Counted from the first letter of the stretch, positions 26,670 through 36,583 are shown. The stretch: 64,000 nt of DNA from Streptacidiphilus albus JL83 (GCF_000744705.1 NZ_JQML01000001.1:4908017-4972016); one strand, 5' to 3'. The notes: a model not told the origin generated them from the sequence alone. Translations and numbers: made by a program.

Positions 26670-28169
26670 TCAGCGCCGGTCGGCCTCGGGCTCCTCGGAC
26701 TGGACCGTGATCTGCTCGACCCGGGGGGCGCCGACGGCCGGCTCCTCCTTCATCTGGTTGAGCAGTTGCCGGGCCAGGCCGAGCCCGGTCCCGCCCATGG
26801 TGAGCGCCTTGGCGAACATCTCGCCCATGCCCTCCGCGCCGTTCAGCAGCACCATGTGCTCGACATTGCCGAAGGCCGAGGCACCGGCCCGGACGATCTC
26901 CGGCCAGTTCTCCGCCAACTGCTGCGCCACGACGGCTTCCTGATTCTCCGCCAGGGCTGCCGCGCGCGCCTTGATCGCCTCGGCCTCGGCCAGGCCGAGG
27001 GCCTTCGCCGAAGCCGCCTGCGCCAGGCCCTGGGCCTGGACCGCCTCGGCGGTGGCGAGACCACGTGCCCGGGCGGCGGCGGCCTCGGCCTCACCGGTGG
27101 CGCGGGTCTCCTCGGCCGCGGCGTGGGCGTTGGCCTTGGTGGCCTCGGCGGAGGCGAGCGCCGCCGTCTTCACCCGGGTCGCCTCGGCCGCGGCCCGCAG
27201 CTCCGTCTCCTGGGCCTGGGCCTGGGCGGCGGAGATCCGGGCGTCGCGCTCGGCCTCGGCGATGGTCCGGGTCTGGTAGGCGGCGGCGTCGGCCGGCTTG
27301 CGGACGTCGATCTGCAGCTGCTGCTCGCGGCGCTGGGCCTCCAGCTCGGCGACTCGGGTCTCCTGGACCACGACCTCCTGCCGGGCGGCGGCCTCCGCGA
27401 GCGGGCCGGCCTGCCGCGACTCCGCGGTGGCCTTCTCCATCTCGGCGCGGTAGCCCGCCTGCAGGATCTCGCTGTTGCGGGTGGACTCGGCCTTGCGGGC
27501 GTTGGCCTCCTGCTCGGCCTGGGTGGCGGCGCGGTCGGCCTCGGCCTGGGCGATCCGGGCGTCCCGGTGGACGGCGGCGGCGTGCGGCGCGGCCAGGTTC
27601 TTGATGTACCCGGTCGGGTCGAGGATCTCCTGGATCTGCAGCGAGTCGATGATCAGACCCAGCTTCTCCATCTCCGAGCCGGAGGCCGCCCGGGTCGCCC
27701 CGGTCAGCCGCTCCCGGTCGCGGATCATCTCCTCGACGGTCAGGCTGCCGACGATGGAGCGGAGGTGCCCGGCGAACACGTTGTGGACCCGACTGCCCAT
27801 CATCTTCTGCTGGTCCAGGAACCGGCGGGCGGCGTTGGCGATCGACACGTGGTCGTCGCCGACCTTGAAGATCACCACACCCCTGACCCGGACCGGGATG
27901 CCCTGGCCGGTGACGCACTCGACGTCCAGGTCGGCCTCGTTGAGGTCGAGCGAGAGCTTGCGGACCACCTGGAGACCGGGAGTCACCAGGGTCCCCCGGC
28001 CGGTGACGATGCGGAACCCCATGCCGTCGTCGACGCCGGCGGTCTTGTGCTTGGAGCCGGAGATCACGAGCGCCTCATTGGGCTCGGCCACCCGCCACAT
28101 CAGCTTGAACAGGATGACTACGACGAGCAGGACGCCCACGACGGCGCCCGCTACCAGGCCGATGAACAT
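26670..28169 (-). CDS. floT: Flotillin-like SPFH/band-7 protein
   Basis: About 499 residues: an N-terminal membrane anchor (FIGLVAGAVVGVLLVVVIL), an SPFH domain to about residue 190, then a very long Ala/Glu/Arg-rich coiled coil (about 195-420) and a C-terminal AEGMGEMFAKAL region typical of flotillins. These scaffold proteins organise ordered membrane domains. GGGGG nine bases before the ATG at 28169 favours that start; GTG at 28175 is an alternative. It follows an NfeD-like gene on the same strand, the usual partner of flotillins. Confidence 0.9.
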   Translation of the reverse strand: MFIGLVAGAVVGVLLVVVILFKLMWRVAEPNEALVISGSKHKTAGVDDGMGFRIVTGRGTLVTPGLQVVRKLSLDLNEADLDVECVTGQGIPVRVRGVVIFKVGDDHVSIANAARRFLDQQKMMGSRVHNVFAGHLRSIVGSLTVEEMIRDRERLTGATRAASGSEMEKLGLIIDSLQIQEILDPTGYIKNLAAPHAAAVHRDARIAQAEADRAATQAEQEANARKAESTRNSEILQAGYRAEMEKATAESRQAGPLAEAAARQEVVVQETRVAELEAQRREQQLQIDVRKPADAAAYQTRTIAEAERDARISAAQAQAQETELRAAAEATRVKTAALASAEATKANAHAAAEETRATGEAEAAAARARGLATAEAVQAQGLAQAASAKALGLAEAEAIKARAAALAENQEAVVAQQLAENWPEIVRAGASAFGNVEHMVLLNGAEGMGEMFAKALTMGGTGLGLARQLLNQMKEEPAVGAPRVEQITVQSEEPEADRR

Positions 28170-28313
28170 CGGCACATTCCCCCTTCTGCGCCGCCCGGCC
28201 CGTGGCTGCGCGATTGGCAGAAGTGCGCGGGCTACGAGGCGGCCGAACGGAAGTGTGCACCCATCGGACGGGTGAGCGGAAGGCGGGGTCGGAGATTGCT
28301 CGTAAAGGGCAGG

Positions 28314-28514
28314 TCAGCCGATGAGTTGGGCGACGTAGACGGTTCGCGGCGGCAGGTGCTCCTGGACCACGACGATCGCCCCGACCGGGATCTCCTCGTT
28401 CGGGACGGCGGGAAAGGCGAGGAACGCCTCGCTGCCGCCGCGGACGGCGACCAGTACCTCGCCCACCAGTCCGGGACCGATCCTCCCGGTCACCCGCCCT
28501 GTGCTGCCGACCAT
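28314..28514 (-). CDS. Short NfeD-like (OB-fold) protein
   Basis: 66 residues: GRVTGRIGPGLVGEVLVAVRG...PVGAIVVVQEHLPPRTVYVA reads as the C-terminal OB-fold of NfeD without protease or membrane domains. NfeD proteins pair with flotillins, and a flotillin gene follows 139 bp downstream on the same strand. It lies directly beside a cluster of DnaA boxes. Confidence 0.75.
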   Translation of the reverse strand: MVGSTGRVTGRIGPGLVGEVLVAVRGGSEAFLAFPAVPNEEIPVGAIVVVQEHLPPRTVYVAQLIG

Positions 28515-28604
28515 GTCCGGACCCCCTCCGCGAGCGCGTGATCCCCATGGTCCGCGCCTTGGCTCCGGACCCTACTCCGCTCCGGCGCACGCTGTGGAGG
28601 GGGT

Positions 28605-28716
28605 TGTGGACGACGCCTGTGGACAGTGGTGTCCATGCAGGTGGGAGTGGTATCCACAGGCTTGTCCACAGGGTTGTCCACAACCCGGGACCGGTGCGGT
28701 ACCGGGTTGTGGACAG
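28605..28716. promoter_or_regulatory. Cluster of DnaA boxes
   Basis: Six DnaA-type nonamers within 112 bp. Perfect Streptomyces boxes TTGTCCACA lie at 28662-28670 and 28674-28682. Near matches are GTATCCACA (28650-28658) and, on the other strand, CTGTCCACA (28618-28626 and 28708-28716) and TCGTCCACA (28605-28613). TGTCCACAACCCGG (28675-28688) and CCGGGTTGTGGACA (28702-28715) form a perfect 14-bp inverted repeat around two boxes. No dnaA/dnaN genes are present, so this is not the chromosomal oriC. Confidence 0.75.
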
Positions 28717-28721
28717 TCGGA

Positions 28722-29537
28722 TCAGCGGCGCGGGCGGCGGCACCGGGCGGAGGGACCGCCATCGAGGCCGAAGCCGGGGAGCAGCCGGGCCATCCCCTGG
28801 CGTAGCTCGGACATGTCCGCACGCATCGCGGCCAGCTCTCCGCGCAGCTCGTGGACGTCCTCGCCGACCCGGCAGAGCACCACGCTCATGGCGCCGACGA
28901 CCCGGGCGTGGGCGTCCAGCCGGCGGTCCACCGACTTGGCCCAGAGCGAGCAATTGCGCTGGTCAGGGCCGTCGGCGGGCCACTGGTACGGCTCGGGCAC
29001 GCGGGCCTCCGGGTGGGTTCGGAGGTACTCGTACTCGTCCCAGTGCGGGCCGGGGCCGAGCCGTCGCCCGGGCGGCATGCCGTGGGGCGGCGGCGTGGGC
29101 TCCCGGTGCGCGGCCTCCCGGTGCGCGGCCTCCACGTCGAGCAGGTGGCTGCGGACCTGCCGGGCGACCTTGCTGTCGCGCAGCAGCATCGCCACGTTGA
29201 GCACGGCCCGGCGGTCGTAGATTGCCAGGTTCCGTGGCCTGAGCTGCGAGGACTTCAAGTTGAAGTCAATGAAGGCGAGCATCTCGCGGTCGGTGACGAT
29301 GCGGAACCCGTTGCTCTCCAACTCCTCGCGGTGGCGCTGGATGATCGAGTTGACGGCCTTCGGTCCGACCTCGAAGTAGGCCGCGACCATCCTCGTGGTG
29401 ACGTGGACCCGGTCCGGGAGCAGGGTGAGTGCCTTGACCCGGTCGAGGGCCTCGGTGCGGTTCATGACGCTGGCGCGCAGGGCGCGGGACTCCAGCAGGG
29501 CGACTTCGGGCGGCATGGGTGTGCCCGCCTTTCGCAT
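28722..29537 (-). CDS. Streptomyces-type conserved hypothetical protein, possibly DNA-binding
   Basis: 271 residues. Residues 22-140 (RTEALDRVKALTLLPDRVHVTTRMVAAYFEVGPKAV...AVLNVAMLLRDSKVARQVRSHLLDVE) match a family I recall from many Streptomyces genomes; its helical pattern resembles phage ORF6N/KilA-type DNA-binding regions, but this is by eye only. A short duplication (AAHREAAHRE) and a Pro-rich linker precede a helical C-terminal region rich in Glu, Leu and Arg. The ATG lies in one arm of an inverted repeat (29535-29544 / 29626-29635). Its 3' end abuts the DnaA-box cluster. Confidence 0.6.
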   Translation of the reverse strand: MRKAGTPMPPEVALLESRALRASVMNRTEALDRVKALTLLPDRVHVTTRMVAAYFEVGPKAVNSIIQRHREELESNGFRIVTDREMLAFIDFNLKSSQLRPRNLAIYDRRAVLNVAMLLRDSKVARQVRSHLLDVEAAHREAAHREPTPPPHGMPPGRRLGPGPHWDEYEYLRTHPEARVPEPYQWPADGPDQRNCSLWAKSVDRRLDAHARVVGAMSVVLCRVGEDVHELRGELAAMRADMSELRQGMARLLPGFGLDGGPSARCRRPRR

Positions 29538-29872
29538 GGGATGACGGTATGACTGGGATGTCCCCAGGCCGGGGCGGAGCGCCGTCCCACCCGGACGGTC
29601 AAGGGCACGAGTCGCCTCTGTCCACTCATCCCATGGGCCGGACCGAACCGGCCAACTCTCACAGTCACTACTCGCCGCGTCATCCTGTCCTGCTTGCTCG
29701 TGCGCACACGGTCCAACGATCTGATGGTCGTACGGTTACGCCGTACGGGGGTCCTCGGGAACGGAGGGGACGGCGGCCGACTCCTCCCTGACGGAACGAG
29801 AGAAAACCAGGCGACGGGCCAGGCAGCCGCTGGGCATCATCGACTGGTTCGCAACAACCGGGGGAGGAACCC
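29538..29872. other. Divergent intergenic region before the RNA ligase
   Basis: 335 bp with no convincing gene. CATGGGATGA (29535-29544) and TCATCCCATG (29626-29635) are perfect complements 81 bp apart. CGTACGG-N5-CCGTACG (29729-29747) is a second inverted repeat, closer to the ligase gene. Either may be an operator; the DNA is less GC-rich than average, as expected of promoters. GGGGGAGGA at about 29862 is the strong ribosome site of the ligase. Confidence 0.5.
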
Positions 29873-30940
29873 ATGTCCACGCTGCGCGTCACCGCAGAGC
29901 CGCTGACCGTCCACGAGCACCCGAACGCCGACTCGCTGGAGCTGGCACAGGTAGGGCTCTACCGCGCGGTGGTGGGCAAGGGCGTGTACAACTCCGGGGA
30001 CTACGCCGTCTACATCCCCGAGCAGGCGGTGCTGCCCGAAGAGCTGATCGCCGAGCTGGGCCTGACCGGGCGTCTGGCCGGAAAGGCCGCCGACCGGGTG
30101 CGGGCGGTCCGGCTGCGCGGCGAGCTGTCGCAGGGCGTCGTCTGCCGACCGGCTGCCCTCGCCGACGTCGACCTGGTGGCCGCCCACGCGGCGGGCACCG
30201 ACTTCGCCGAGCTGCTGGGCATCACCAAGTGGGTGCCGTCGGTGCCGACGACCATGTCCGGCGATGTCGAGCCCGCGCCGGAACTGATGCCGTGGATCGA
30301 CATCGAGAACCTCAAGCGCTTCCCGGACATCTTCGCCGAGGGCGAGGAGGTCGTGGTGACCGAGAAGATCCACGGCACCGCCGGGCTCTTCTCCTACTTC
30401 GCCGACAGCGGTCGGGTACAGGTCTCGTCCAAGGGGATCGGCGCGCAGAAGCTCGCGCTACAGGAGGACGACCGCAACCTGTACTGGCGGGCGGTGCGCG
30501 CCTACGGCCTTCCGGACGTGGCGGCGAAGATCGCGGAGCGGCTGGGGGCGGACCGGGTCGGGATCTTCGGCGAGGTCTACGGAGCCGGGGTGCAGGACCT
30601 CCGCTACGGCGCCGACGCCGGGCGGGACCGGCCGGGCTACGCCGTCTTCGACGTCTCGGCGGAGATCGACGGACAGCTGCACTGGCTCGACGCAGCCGCC
30701 GTGCTGGAGGGGGCGCTGCCGCTGGTGCCGGAGCTGTTCCGGGGGCCGTTCGAGCTGGCGAAGGTACTGGAGCTGGCGGAGGGGACCGAGACGGTGTCCG
30801 GGCAGGGGCTGCACCTGCGCGAGGGCGTCGTGATCCGTCCGCTGGTCGAACGCCACAGCCCGCAGCTGGGCGGCCGGGCGATAGCGAAGGTCGTCAGCGG
30901 TGCCTACCTGACGAGGAAGAACGGCACCGAGTACGAGTAG
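29873..30940 (+). CDS. ATP-dependent RNA ligase, DRB0094 (Deinococcus Rnl) family
   Basis: 355 residues. The N-terminal part (about 1-120) is an OB-like module (EPLTVHEHPNADSLELAQVG). It is followed by a nucleotidyltransferase domain with motif I Lys165-IHG, motif IIIa GIFGEVYG, motif IV EGVVIRP and motif V IAKVVSGAYL. Such ligases seal 3'-OH/5'-phosphate RNA ends through an enzyme-adenylate, and the Deinococcus enzyme seals RNA nicks. The gene stands alone without a recognisable end-healing kinase/phosphatase partner; the PPP-type phosphatase 2.7 kb away is not an obvious one. The RNA substrate is unknown. Confidence 0.88.
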   Translation: MSTLRVTAEPLTVHEHPNADSLELAQVGLYRAVVGKGVYNSGDYAVYIPEQAVLPEELIAELGLTGRLAGKAADRVRAVRLRGELSQGVVCRPAALADVDLVAAHAAGTDFAELLGITKWVPSVPTTMSGDVEPAPELMPWIDIENLKRFPDIFAEGEEVVVTEKIHGTAGLFSYFADSGRVQVSSKGIGAQKLALQEDDRNLYWRAVRAYGLPDVAAKIAERLGADRVGIFGEVYGAGVQDLRYGADAGRDRPGYAVFDVSAEIDGQLHWLDAAAVLEGALPLVPELFRGPFELAKVLELAEGTETVSGQGLHLREGVVIRPLVERHSPQLGGRAIAKVVSGAYLTRKNGTEYE

Positions 30941-30977
30941 GACCCGCACCGAGGATTTCGGGATTGGATTTCGCTGA

Positions 30978-32162
<1,185 letters not shown>

Positions 32163-32186
32163 CACCTGGTCCCGCTGCTGGTCCCG

Positions 32187-33389
32187 CTAGTCCTGCTCTG
32201 CTTCCTCCCTGAGGTCGGCGGCCTCGGCATCGAGATCGTCCTCGTTGGGGAGGAAGCGCGACCGGGCCCGGCCGGCCGGGCGCCGCGGCGGCACGGCGGG
32301 GCGGCCGCTGTCGAAGGAGGCCGGGCTGGTGAAGTCCGGCGCGGTGAAGTTCGGTTTGGTGAAGCCGGGGCTGGAGTAGTGGGGTCCTGCTTCGGGGTCG
32401 GCTTCGAGCTCGCGGCCTTGACCGTCGGTGATGCGTTCGGGGCCGGGGCTGGTGAAGCCGGGGCTGGAGTAGTGCGGTTCCGCGTCGGGGTCGGCTTCGA
32501 GCTCGTGGCCCTGTCCGTCGGTGATGCGTTCGGGGCCGGGGCTGGTGAAGCCGGGGCTGGAGTAGTGCGGTTCCGCGTCGGGATCGGCTTCGAGTTCGCG
32601 GCCCTGTCCGTCGGTGATCCGCTCCGGTCCGGGGCTGGTGAAACCCGGGCTGGAGAAGCCGAGCCGGGGCCGGGTGCGGACCAGGCTGACGCCGACGGCC
32701 GGTGCGGCCGCGCCGTAGCCCACGCCGACCTGCTGCTCCGCCGCGCCCAACTCTGCCAGCAGATACGGCAGCAGCGCGTGGTCGCGGAGCGCCACCCGCC
32801 AGGAGTCCCTGGCCTTGGCGAGCTCCGCGTAGAGCTCGGGACTGCGGCCGTTGGGCGGGGTGGCCGCGTCCCGGGCCGCCGTGAGCAGCAGTCCGATGAT
32901 GTCGACGGCGATCGCCGTCGCGCAGAACACCGCCGAGACGAAGCCCGCGGTGACCAAGGGCTGTCCCAGCGAGACGTGTTCGGCCCGGAGCAGATAGCCG
33001 AGCAGCAGCATCACGATGGCGCCGAGCCCCGAGAGGATCGGCAGCAGTACGGCCAGCAGCGGGACCCAGCCGGCGCGTTCGGCCGCGTCCAGGGGGCTCT
33101 CCGGGGCCTGCCACTGGGCCGGGTCGTTCCCGCCGAGGCGCCCCTGGGCGCCGTTGTGCACGGTGCTGCGCACCTGCTCGCGGATTTCGCAGTAGTAGGC
33201 GTACTCGGCCGAGACCTCGGCCGATATGGTCACGCTGTCGCGCAAGGCCCGGCTGCGGAGCTGCTCGCCAGTGGGGCCGCCGGGGGTCCGGCGCAGGGCG
33301 AGACGAATCTCCTCCTGGTTCAGAAGTTCCCCGAGGATGTGCTCGAACTCGGGTCTGTCCTGGTCCTGCAGGTATGGAGCGCTGTCCAT
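32187..33389 (-). CDS. Membrane protein with three 31-residue tandem repeats
   Basis: 400 residues, unrecognised family. Residues 1-105 are soluble and predicted cytoplasmic. Two hydrophobic helices follow (LLAVLLPILSGLGAIVMLLL near 111-130 and GFVSAVFCATAIAVDIIGLL near 149-168), then a soluble region to 245. Residues 246-338 are three almost identical 31-residue repeats starting SSPGFTSPGPERITDGQG, followed by shorter SPGF/APDF-type echoes and a charged tail. The ATG at 33389 is preferred to GTG at 33404, whose ribosome site would be too close. The repeats are likely disordered and surface-exposed. Confidence 0.7.
   Translation of the reverse strand: MDSAPYLQDQDRPEFEHILGELLNQEEIRLALRRTPGGPTGEQLRSRALRDSVTISAEVSAEYAYYCEIREQVRSTVHNGAQGRLGGNDPAQWQAPESPLDAAERAGWVPLLAVLLPILSGLGAIVMLLLGYLLRAEHVSLGQPLVTAGFVSAVFCATAIAVDIIGLLLTAARDAATPPNGRSPELYAELAKARDSWRVALRDHALLPYLLAELGAAEQQVGVGYGAAAPAVGVSLVRTRPRLGFSSPGFTSPGPERITDGQGRELEADPDAEPHYSSPGFTSPGPERITDGQGHELEADPDAEPHYSSPGFTSPGPERITDGQGRELEADPEAGPHYSSPGFTKPNFTAPDFTSPASFDSGRPAVPPRRPAGRARSRFLPNEDDLDAEAADLREEAEQD
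32376..32654 (-). repeat. 93-bp tandem repeat, three copies
   Basis: Three head-to-tail 93-bp units encode residues 246-338 of the membrane protein. Unit protein differences are limited to a few positions (Arg/His after GQG; EADPDAEPHY versus EADPEAGPHY). Such near identity points to recent expansion by slippage or unequal recombination. Confidence 0.9.
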
Positions 33390-33580
33390 GTGTCTTCTAC
33401 CCACTCCCCCGAAGGCTCGGTCAGGGGCTTCTGCCTAGATGGTAGGGGCGACTGCTGACACGTTGACAGACTGTTTCCGGAATTTCAGCGGCTGGTGGGG
33501 CAGTTGATGACCCCGGTATATGCCCAGGGGCGGCTGCGGGGGCGTACGAACGCACAGGTGACGCAGTGTCGACTCCAGGT

Positions 33581-33606
33581 GTACGCCCGGCGTGCGCCGG
33601 GCGTAC
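33581..33606 (-). terminator. Terminator after the phosphatase gene
   Basis: A perfect 11-bp stem, GTACGCCCGGC (33581-33591) with GCCGGGCGTAC (33596-33606), with a four-base loop, 16 bp past the stop of the leftward phosphatase gene. Confidence 0.8.
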
Positions 33607-33622
33607 GTGGCGTCGTCCGGTT

Positions 33623-35041
33623 TCAGCCGATCGGGAGCCGGGCGACCAGCAGGCGCCCCTGACCCTCCATGGTCACGCCCCCGTCCATGGCCACGGCCAT
33701 TCCGTCCGCGTACACATGGGGACCGGTCACCGGTCGGCCGCCGGCGCCGGTGGGGGCGTCGTCGGTGCTGCCGTCGGCCAGGAGGTAGGGGATCGGGCTG
33801 TGGCCGTGGACCACCACCCGGCCGCCGAAGGTGTCCAGCAGTTCGTGGCAGGCCTGCGGTCCGGCGTCGCCGCGGAAGGCGAAGCGGCGGGTCAGCCGGC
33901 GGAAGCACTCCCACCAGTCGTCGGCCTCGTCGCCCTGCAGCACGTCGTGGATGGCGTCGTTGACGGCGTCCACCGAGTCCCCGTACTCCAGGTAGGCGGT
34001 GGTGTCGGAGTGGACCAGCAGGTGGTCGTCCTCGATGGCCATGGCCGGCAGCCGGGAGAGCCAGGTGACGTGGTGGTCCTGCAGCCGGTCCATGTCGGAG
34101 GGCTGTCCGCCGTTGAGCCGCCAGGCGGCGAGGAACGAGGCGGTGCCGGCGGTGGACTGCACGGCCTGGTCGCCGTAGCGGTCGGCGCCCAGCAGCAGCA
34201 GTTCGTGGTTGCCCATCAGGGCGCGGCAGTAGCCGCCGGCGGCGGCGGCCTGCGGGGCGAGGTCCATCACCAGGTCGATCACGCCGATGCCGTCGGGCCC
34301 GCGGTCGGTGAAGTCCCCGAGGAACCACATCCGGGCCGGTCCGGCGGACCAGTGGCCCTCGGCGTCGATGATGCCGGCCTCGTGCAGGGCGTCGAGCAGC
34401 GCCTGCAGATAGCCGTGGACGTCGCCGACGACGTAGAGCGGTCCGGGCCCGTCGCCCTCGGGGGCTGGCGGAACGGCGAACTCGACCAGGGTGGGGGTGG
34501 GCGTGAACCGGTGCACCGGTGCGGCCGGCGCACCCAGCGCCATGGTCGGCGGGTCCTGGGGACCGGGCTCCGGGACGGCGTAGGCCGGTGGGGGGAAGAC
34601 GGGGGCCGCCATGAACGCGGGATCGGGTGCGAAGCCCGGTTCGGGTGCGAACGCCGACTCAGGGGCGAACCCCGACTCAGGGGCGAAGCCCGGCTCGGTG
34701 GCGTAGGGCTGCACTGCGTCGTAGGGCTGTACCGCGTCGTAGGGCTGCGCACCGGCAGGCGCGAGCACATGGGCGACGACGTTGGTGGCTGGCGCGACCG
34801 GCTCCGGCACGTAGGACTCTCCCGTGTAGGACTCCGGCGGGTAGGACTCCGGCAGGTATGGCTCCGCCGCGAACGGTTCGGGGGCATACGGCTCGGTCTC
34901 GGTCCCGGGCCGCTGGGGCGGGGCGAAAAAGTCGTACGACCCTGAACCGTCGCCCTGGGCCGCCGGCCCGGCGGAGCTTTCAGGCGTACGGGCGCCTGGG
35001 TCCGGCTGCTCAGGCCGGGCGAAGGGGTCCACCGGTGTCAT
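33623..35041 (-). CDS. PPP-family metallophosphatase with repetitive N-terminal region
   Basis: 472 residues. The C-terminal 270 or so residues form a calcineurin-like/PPP phosphatase: GDVHG, GDFTDRGPD, GNHE, the later HSDT and VHGHSP give the full two-metal site. Bacterial PPP enzymes dephosphorylate Ser/Thr phosphoproteins or dinucleotides. Residues 1-200 are Pro/Glu/Tyr-rich low complexity with repeats (ESYPPESY, QPYDAVQPYDAV, GFAPESGFAPES) and are probably disordered. The ATG at 35041 (MTPVDPFARPEQ) is chosen because upstream codons are in promoter-like DNA. The disordered tail might bind partner proteins; that is inference. Confidence 0.85.
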   Translation of the reverse strand: MTPVDPFARPEQPDPGARTPESSAGPAAQGDGSGSYDFFAPPQRPGTETEPYAPEPFAAEPYLPESYPPESYTGESYVPEPVAPATNVVAHVLAPAGAQPYDAVQPYDAVQPYATEPGFAPESGFAPESAFAPEPGFAPDPAFMAAPVFPPPAYAVPEPGPQDPPTMALGAPAAPVHRFTPTPTLVEFAVPPAPEGDGPGPLYVVGDVHGYLQALLDALHEAGIIDAEGHWSAGPARMWFLGDFTDRGPDGIGVIDLVMDLAPQAAAAGGYCRALMGNHELLLLGADRYGDQAVQSTAGTASFLAAWRLNGGQPSDMDRLQDHHVTWLSRLPAMAIEDDHLLVHSDTTAYLEYGDSVDAVNDAIHDVLQGDEADDWWECFRRLTRRFAFRGDAGPQACHELLDTFGGRVVVHGHSPIPYLLADGSTDDAPTGAGGRPVTGPHVYADGMAVAMDGGVTMEGQGRLLVARLPIG

Positions 35042-35194
35042 TCGCCCATCATAGGAAGCCGCAGTTCGCGCTGTACGCACCTGGGCGGGATCAATACCCC
35101 CGGGGCGGCCGAAAAAGAGTGTCGATGACACCCGTTTGCGGGTCTTTATCCGGTTAACGTCATGGGCCCACACGTCCATCCACGGCCCCTGGTC

Positions 35195-36304
35195 TCATGT
35201 TTCGCCGGGTGGTCGGGGGGCGTTGATGGTGATCCGGTTCGGTCGGCGCTGGGAGGACTGCCGGACGATCAGCTCGGTGGGCATCATCTGTCCGGAGGGG
35301 AACTCGTGCGGCAGGTTGGCGCCCTCGATGGCATCGATGAGCAGGTTCACCACCGTGGTTCCGATCCGCTGGGGTTTGAGCGAGAGGGTGGTGACCGGCG
35401 GTTCGGTGGTCGCGTAGACGTCGCTCTCGCTGCAGCAGACGAGCAGCAGGTCCTCCGGCACGCGCAGCCCGTAGCGGCGGGCCGCGGCGAGCAGGTCGGT
35501 ACCGTTGGGGTCGAAGAGGCCGTAGACGGCGTCCGGACGGTCCGGACGGGCGAGCAGCCGGTCGGCGGCCACCGCTCCCGCCGAGGGGTCGTGCGCCGGG
35601 TACGCCTCGTACAGCGGTTCCTGGTGGACCCGGCGGCACCAGCCGAGGTAGGCCTCGGTGCTGAGCCGGGTGTAGGTGTCGGTGCTGGTGCCGGTGAGCA
35701 GGCCGATGCGGCGGGCCCCGGCCTCGGTGAGGTGTTCCAGGATGTCCAGCACGGCACTGCCGTGGTCGTTGTCGACCCAGGCGGTGACCGGGCAGTTGCC
35801 CGGACGGCCGTCGCTCACCACGGGCAGGCCCTGCCGGTAGAGCTCGGCGACCATCGGATCGTGGTCGGAGGGGTCGATCACGACAGTGCCGTCGAGCGCG
35901 ACGTTGCTCCAGACGTCGTGCCGGGAGGCGGCGGGCAGCACCACCAGGGCGTAGCCGCGGTTGAGCGCCGCCGAGGTGGCGGCCCGGGCCATCTCGGCGA
36001 AGTAGGCGAATTCGGTGAAGGTGAAGGGCTCCTGGCCGTAGGTGGTAACGGTCAGGCCGATCAGGCCGGAGCGTCCGGTGCGGAGGGTGCGGGCGGCGGC
36101 GGAGGGACGGTACCCGAGCCTTTCCGCGACCTCGCGGACCTTGCTGCGGGTCTCGTCCGGGAGGCGGCCCTTGCCGTTGAGGGCGTCGGAGACGGTGGTG
36201 ATGGACACCCCCGCCGCGGCGGCGACGTCCCTGATCCCGGCGCGTTCCAGCCGCCGGGCGCCGGTCGGGCGTCGGCCGCTCTGGTTGGCTGCTGCTGCTG
36301 TCAT
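35195..36304 (-). CDS. LacI-family transcriptional regulator
   Basis: 369 residues. The N-terminal LacI helix-turn-helix and hinge are IRDVAAAAGVSITTVSDALNGKGRLPDETRSKVREVAERLGYRPSAAARTL, followed by a periplasmic-binding-protein-like ligand domain (FDPNGTDLLAAARRYGLRVPEDLLLVCCSE...). It is divergent from the HisC-like aminotransferase gene. The effector is unknown. The ATG at 36304 gives a usual-length protein. Confidence 0.88.
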   Translation of the reverse strand: MTAAAANQSGRRPTGARRLERAGIRDVAAAAGVSITTVSDALNGKGRLPDETRSKVREVAERLGYRPSAAARTLRTGRSGLIGLTVTTYGQEPFTFTEFAYFAEMARAATSAALNRGYALVVLPAASRHDVWSNVALDGTVVIDPSDHDPMVAELYRQGLPVVSDGRPGNCPVTAWVDNDHGSAVLDILEHLTEAGARRIGLLTGTSTDTYTRLSTEAYLGWCRRVHQEPLYEAYPAHDPSAGAVAADRLLARPDRPDAVYGLFDPNGTDLLAAARRYGLRVPEDLLLVCCSESDVYATTEPPVTTLSLKPQRIGTTVVNLLIDAIEGANLPHEFPSGQMMPTELIVRQSSQRRPNRITINAPRPPGET

Positions 36305-36583
36305 GTCGCACCGATGGTAGGGCGCGCCAGCGGCGCTTGGGGATGGTCTGGGTGGGTTGGCGGAAGATACGTTTCTCCATGAGCATTTGTGCTCTTTGTG
36401 CCTACTAGCGTGACCATTTGGGCCCACCTGCCTGCGTTTCGTCCATGGGCTGCCGAAGGCGCCGAGGAAGCATCTGCGAGGTGTCACCGGCACATGTCAC
36501 TCTCACGGGTGAGATATCGCCGATCGGCTCGTATGGTGATCTCGACTGGACGCTGTGCAGGTACGACGTGGAGGACGACCGCG
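36305..36583. promoter_or_regulatory. Divergent promoter region between the LacI gene and hisC-like gene
   Basis: 279 bp, AT-richer than the genes. GAGCA-TTTG-TGCTC forms a short palindrome near 36381-36394 and is followed by a repeated TTTGTGC. These lie close to the LacI gene start and are candidates for its operator. GGAGG at 36570-36574 is the ribosome site of the aminotransferase. Confidence 0.45.

Noticed and set aside
28605-28716. DnaA-box cluster as the chromosomal origin oriC
   Set aside because: Streptomyces oriC lies between dnaA and dnaN and is about 1 kb with around 19 boxes. Here neither gene is present and only six boxes are found.
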